Shown one piece after another: positions 13,947 through 13,947 of a DNA stretch of 13,947 bases (position 1 is its first letter; the number at the start of each line of letters is the position of its first letter). The position numbers were made by a program, and so were the translations under genes. The notes below the pieces were generated by a model, which saw only the letters and a list, made by a program, of their open reading frames with translations, was not told where the DNA came from and ran no database searches. The stretch is from an uncultured Collinsella sp. (GTDB lineage Bacteria; Actinomycetota; Coriobacteriia; Coriobacteriales; Coriobacteriaceae): assembly GCA_900542235.1 (NCBI GenBank), contig UQNB01000051.1, forward strand, positions 1 through 13,947. The letters run 5' to 3'.

Positions 13947-13947
13947 G

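Larger units (their letters stand above)
12862..13947 (-). mobile_element. IS3-family insertion sequence (one end present, other end outside window)
   Basis: The right-hand end of the element relative to its genes lies at 12862, where TGAACTGCGTCCCG begins. That form (TGAACTG...CCC) is the type seen at IS3/IS150-group termini. Inside are the C-terminal part of OrfA and the complete OrfB, joined by a -1 frameshift signal. GC content is visibly higher than in the adjacent chromosome. The other terminal repeat and the rest of OrfA are beyond the window edge, so neither the element's full length nor a target duplication can be measured. Confidence 0.85.

Overview
The window reads as a stretch of chromosome from a high-GC Gram-positive gut bacterium. 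The GC-rich codon use of mfd and its neighbours, the mannose-class PTS genes and the gene mix suggest a Collinsella-like member of the Coriobacteriia. That assignment is from memory of such genomes, not from a search.

Layout. (1) Positions 2-5012 are GC-rich and look like ordinary chromosome: the 3' part of mfd, a PAP2-family membrane phosphatase, a PLP-dependent threonine-aldolase-like enzyme and a GNAT acetyltransferase. (2) Positions 5012-10976 are clearly AT-richer and form a carbohydrate-use locus. It holds a GntR/UTRA regulator (minus strand), divergent genes for PTS components EIIC and EIID, a gene-free stretch of about 1.2 kb with decayed terminator-like repeats, a minus-strand sugar epimerase of the xylose-isomerase-like TIM-barrel type, and then PTS EIIA and EIIB. 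(3) Positions 11078-12061 encode a SIS-domain protein with very strongly C-ending codon use, followed by a strong terminator. (4) Positions 12169-12862 hold a HAD-family phosphatase bracketed by two inverted copies of a 35-bp repeat. (5) From 12862 to the window edge lies an IS3-family insertion sequence whose end cuts into the second of those copies.

How the genes may work together. EIIA, EIIB, EIIC and EIID make a complete mannose/fructose/sorbose-class permease that would import and phosphorylate one substrate. The SIS protein resembles FrlB-type deglycases (fructoselysine 6-phosphate deglycase), the TIM-barrel protein resembles FrlC (fructoselysine 3-epimerase), and the regulator belongs to the same GntR/UTRA class as FrlR. 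The simplest reading is a PTS-based Amadori-product (fructoselysine-like) pathway in which the PTS replaces the FrlD kinase. A shared dyad of the type ACGTC-TRT-GAYGT lies in front of the EIICD genes, the EIIAB genes and the epimerase gene, so all three units are probably controlled together by the GntR protein.

Other structure worth attention: a 35-bp palindromic-ended repeat that supplies the last codons and stop of two unrelated genes; a REP-like inverted doublet after mfd; and a textbook -1 frameshift signal in the IS3 element.
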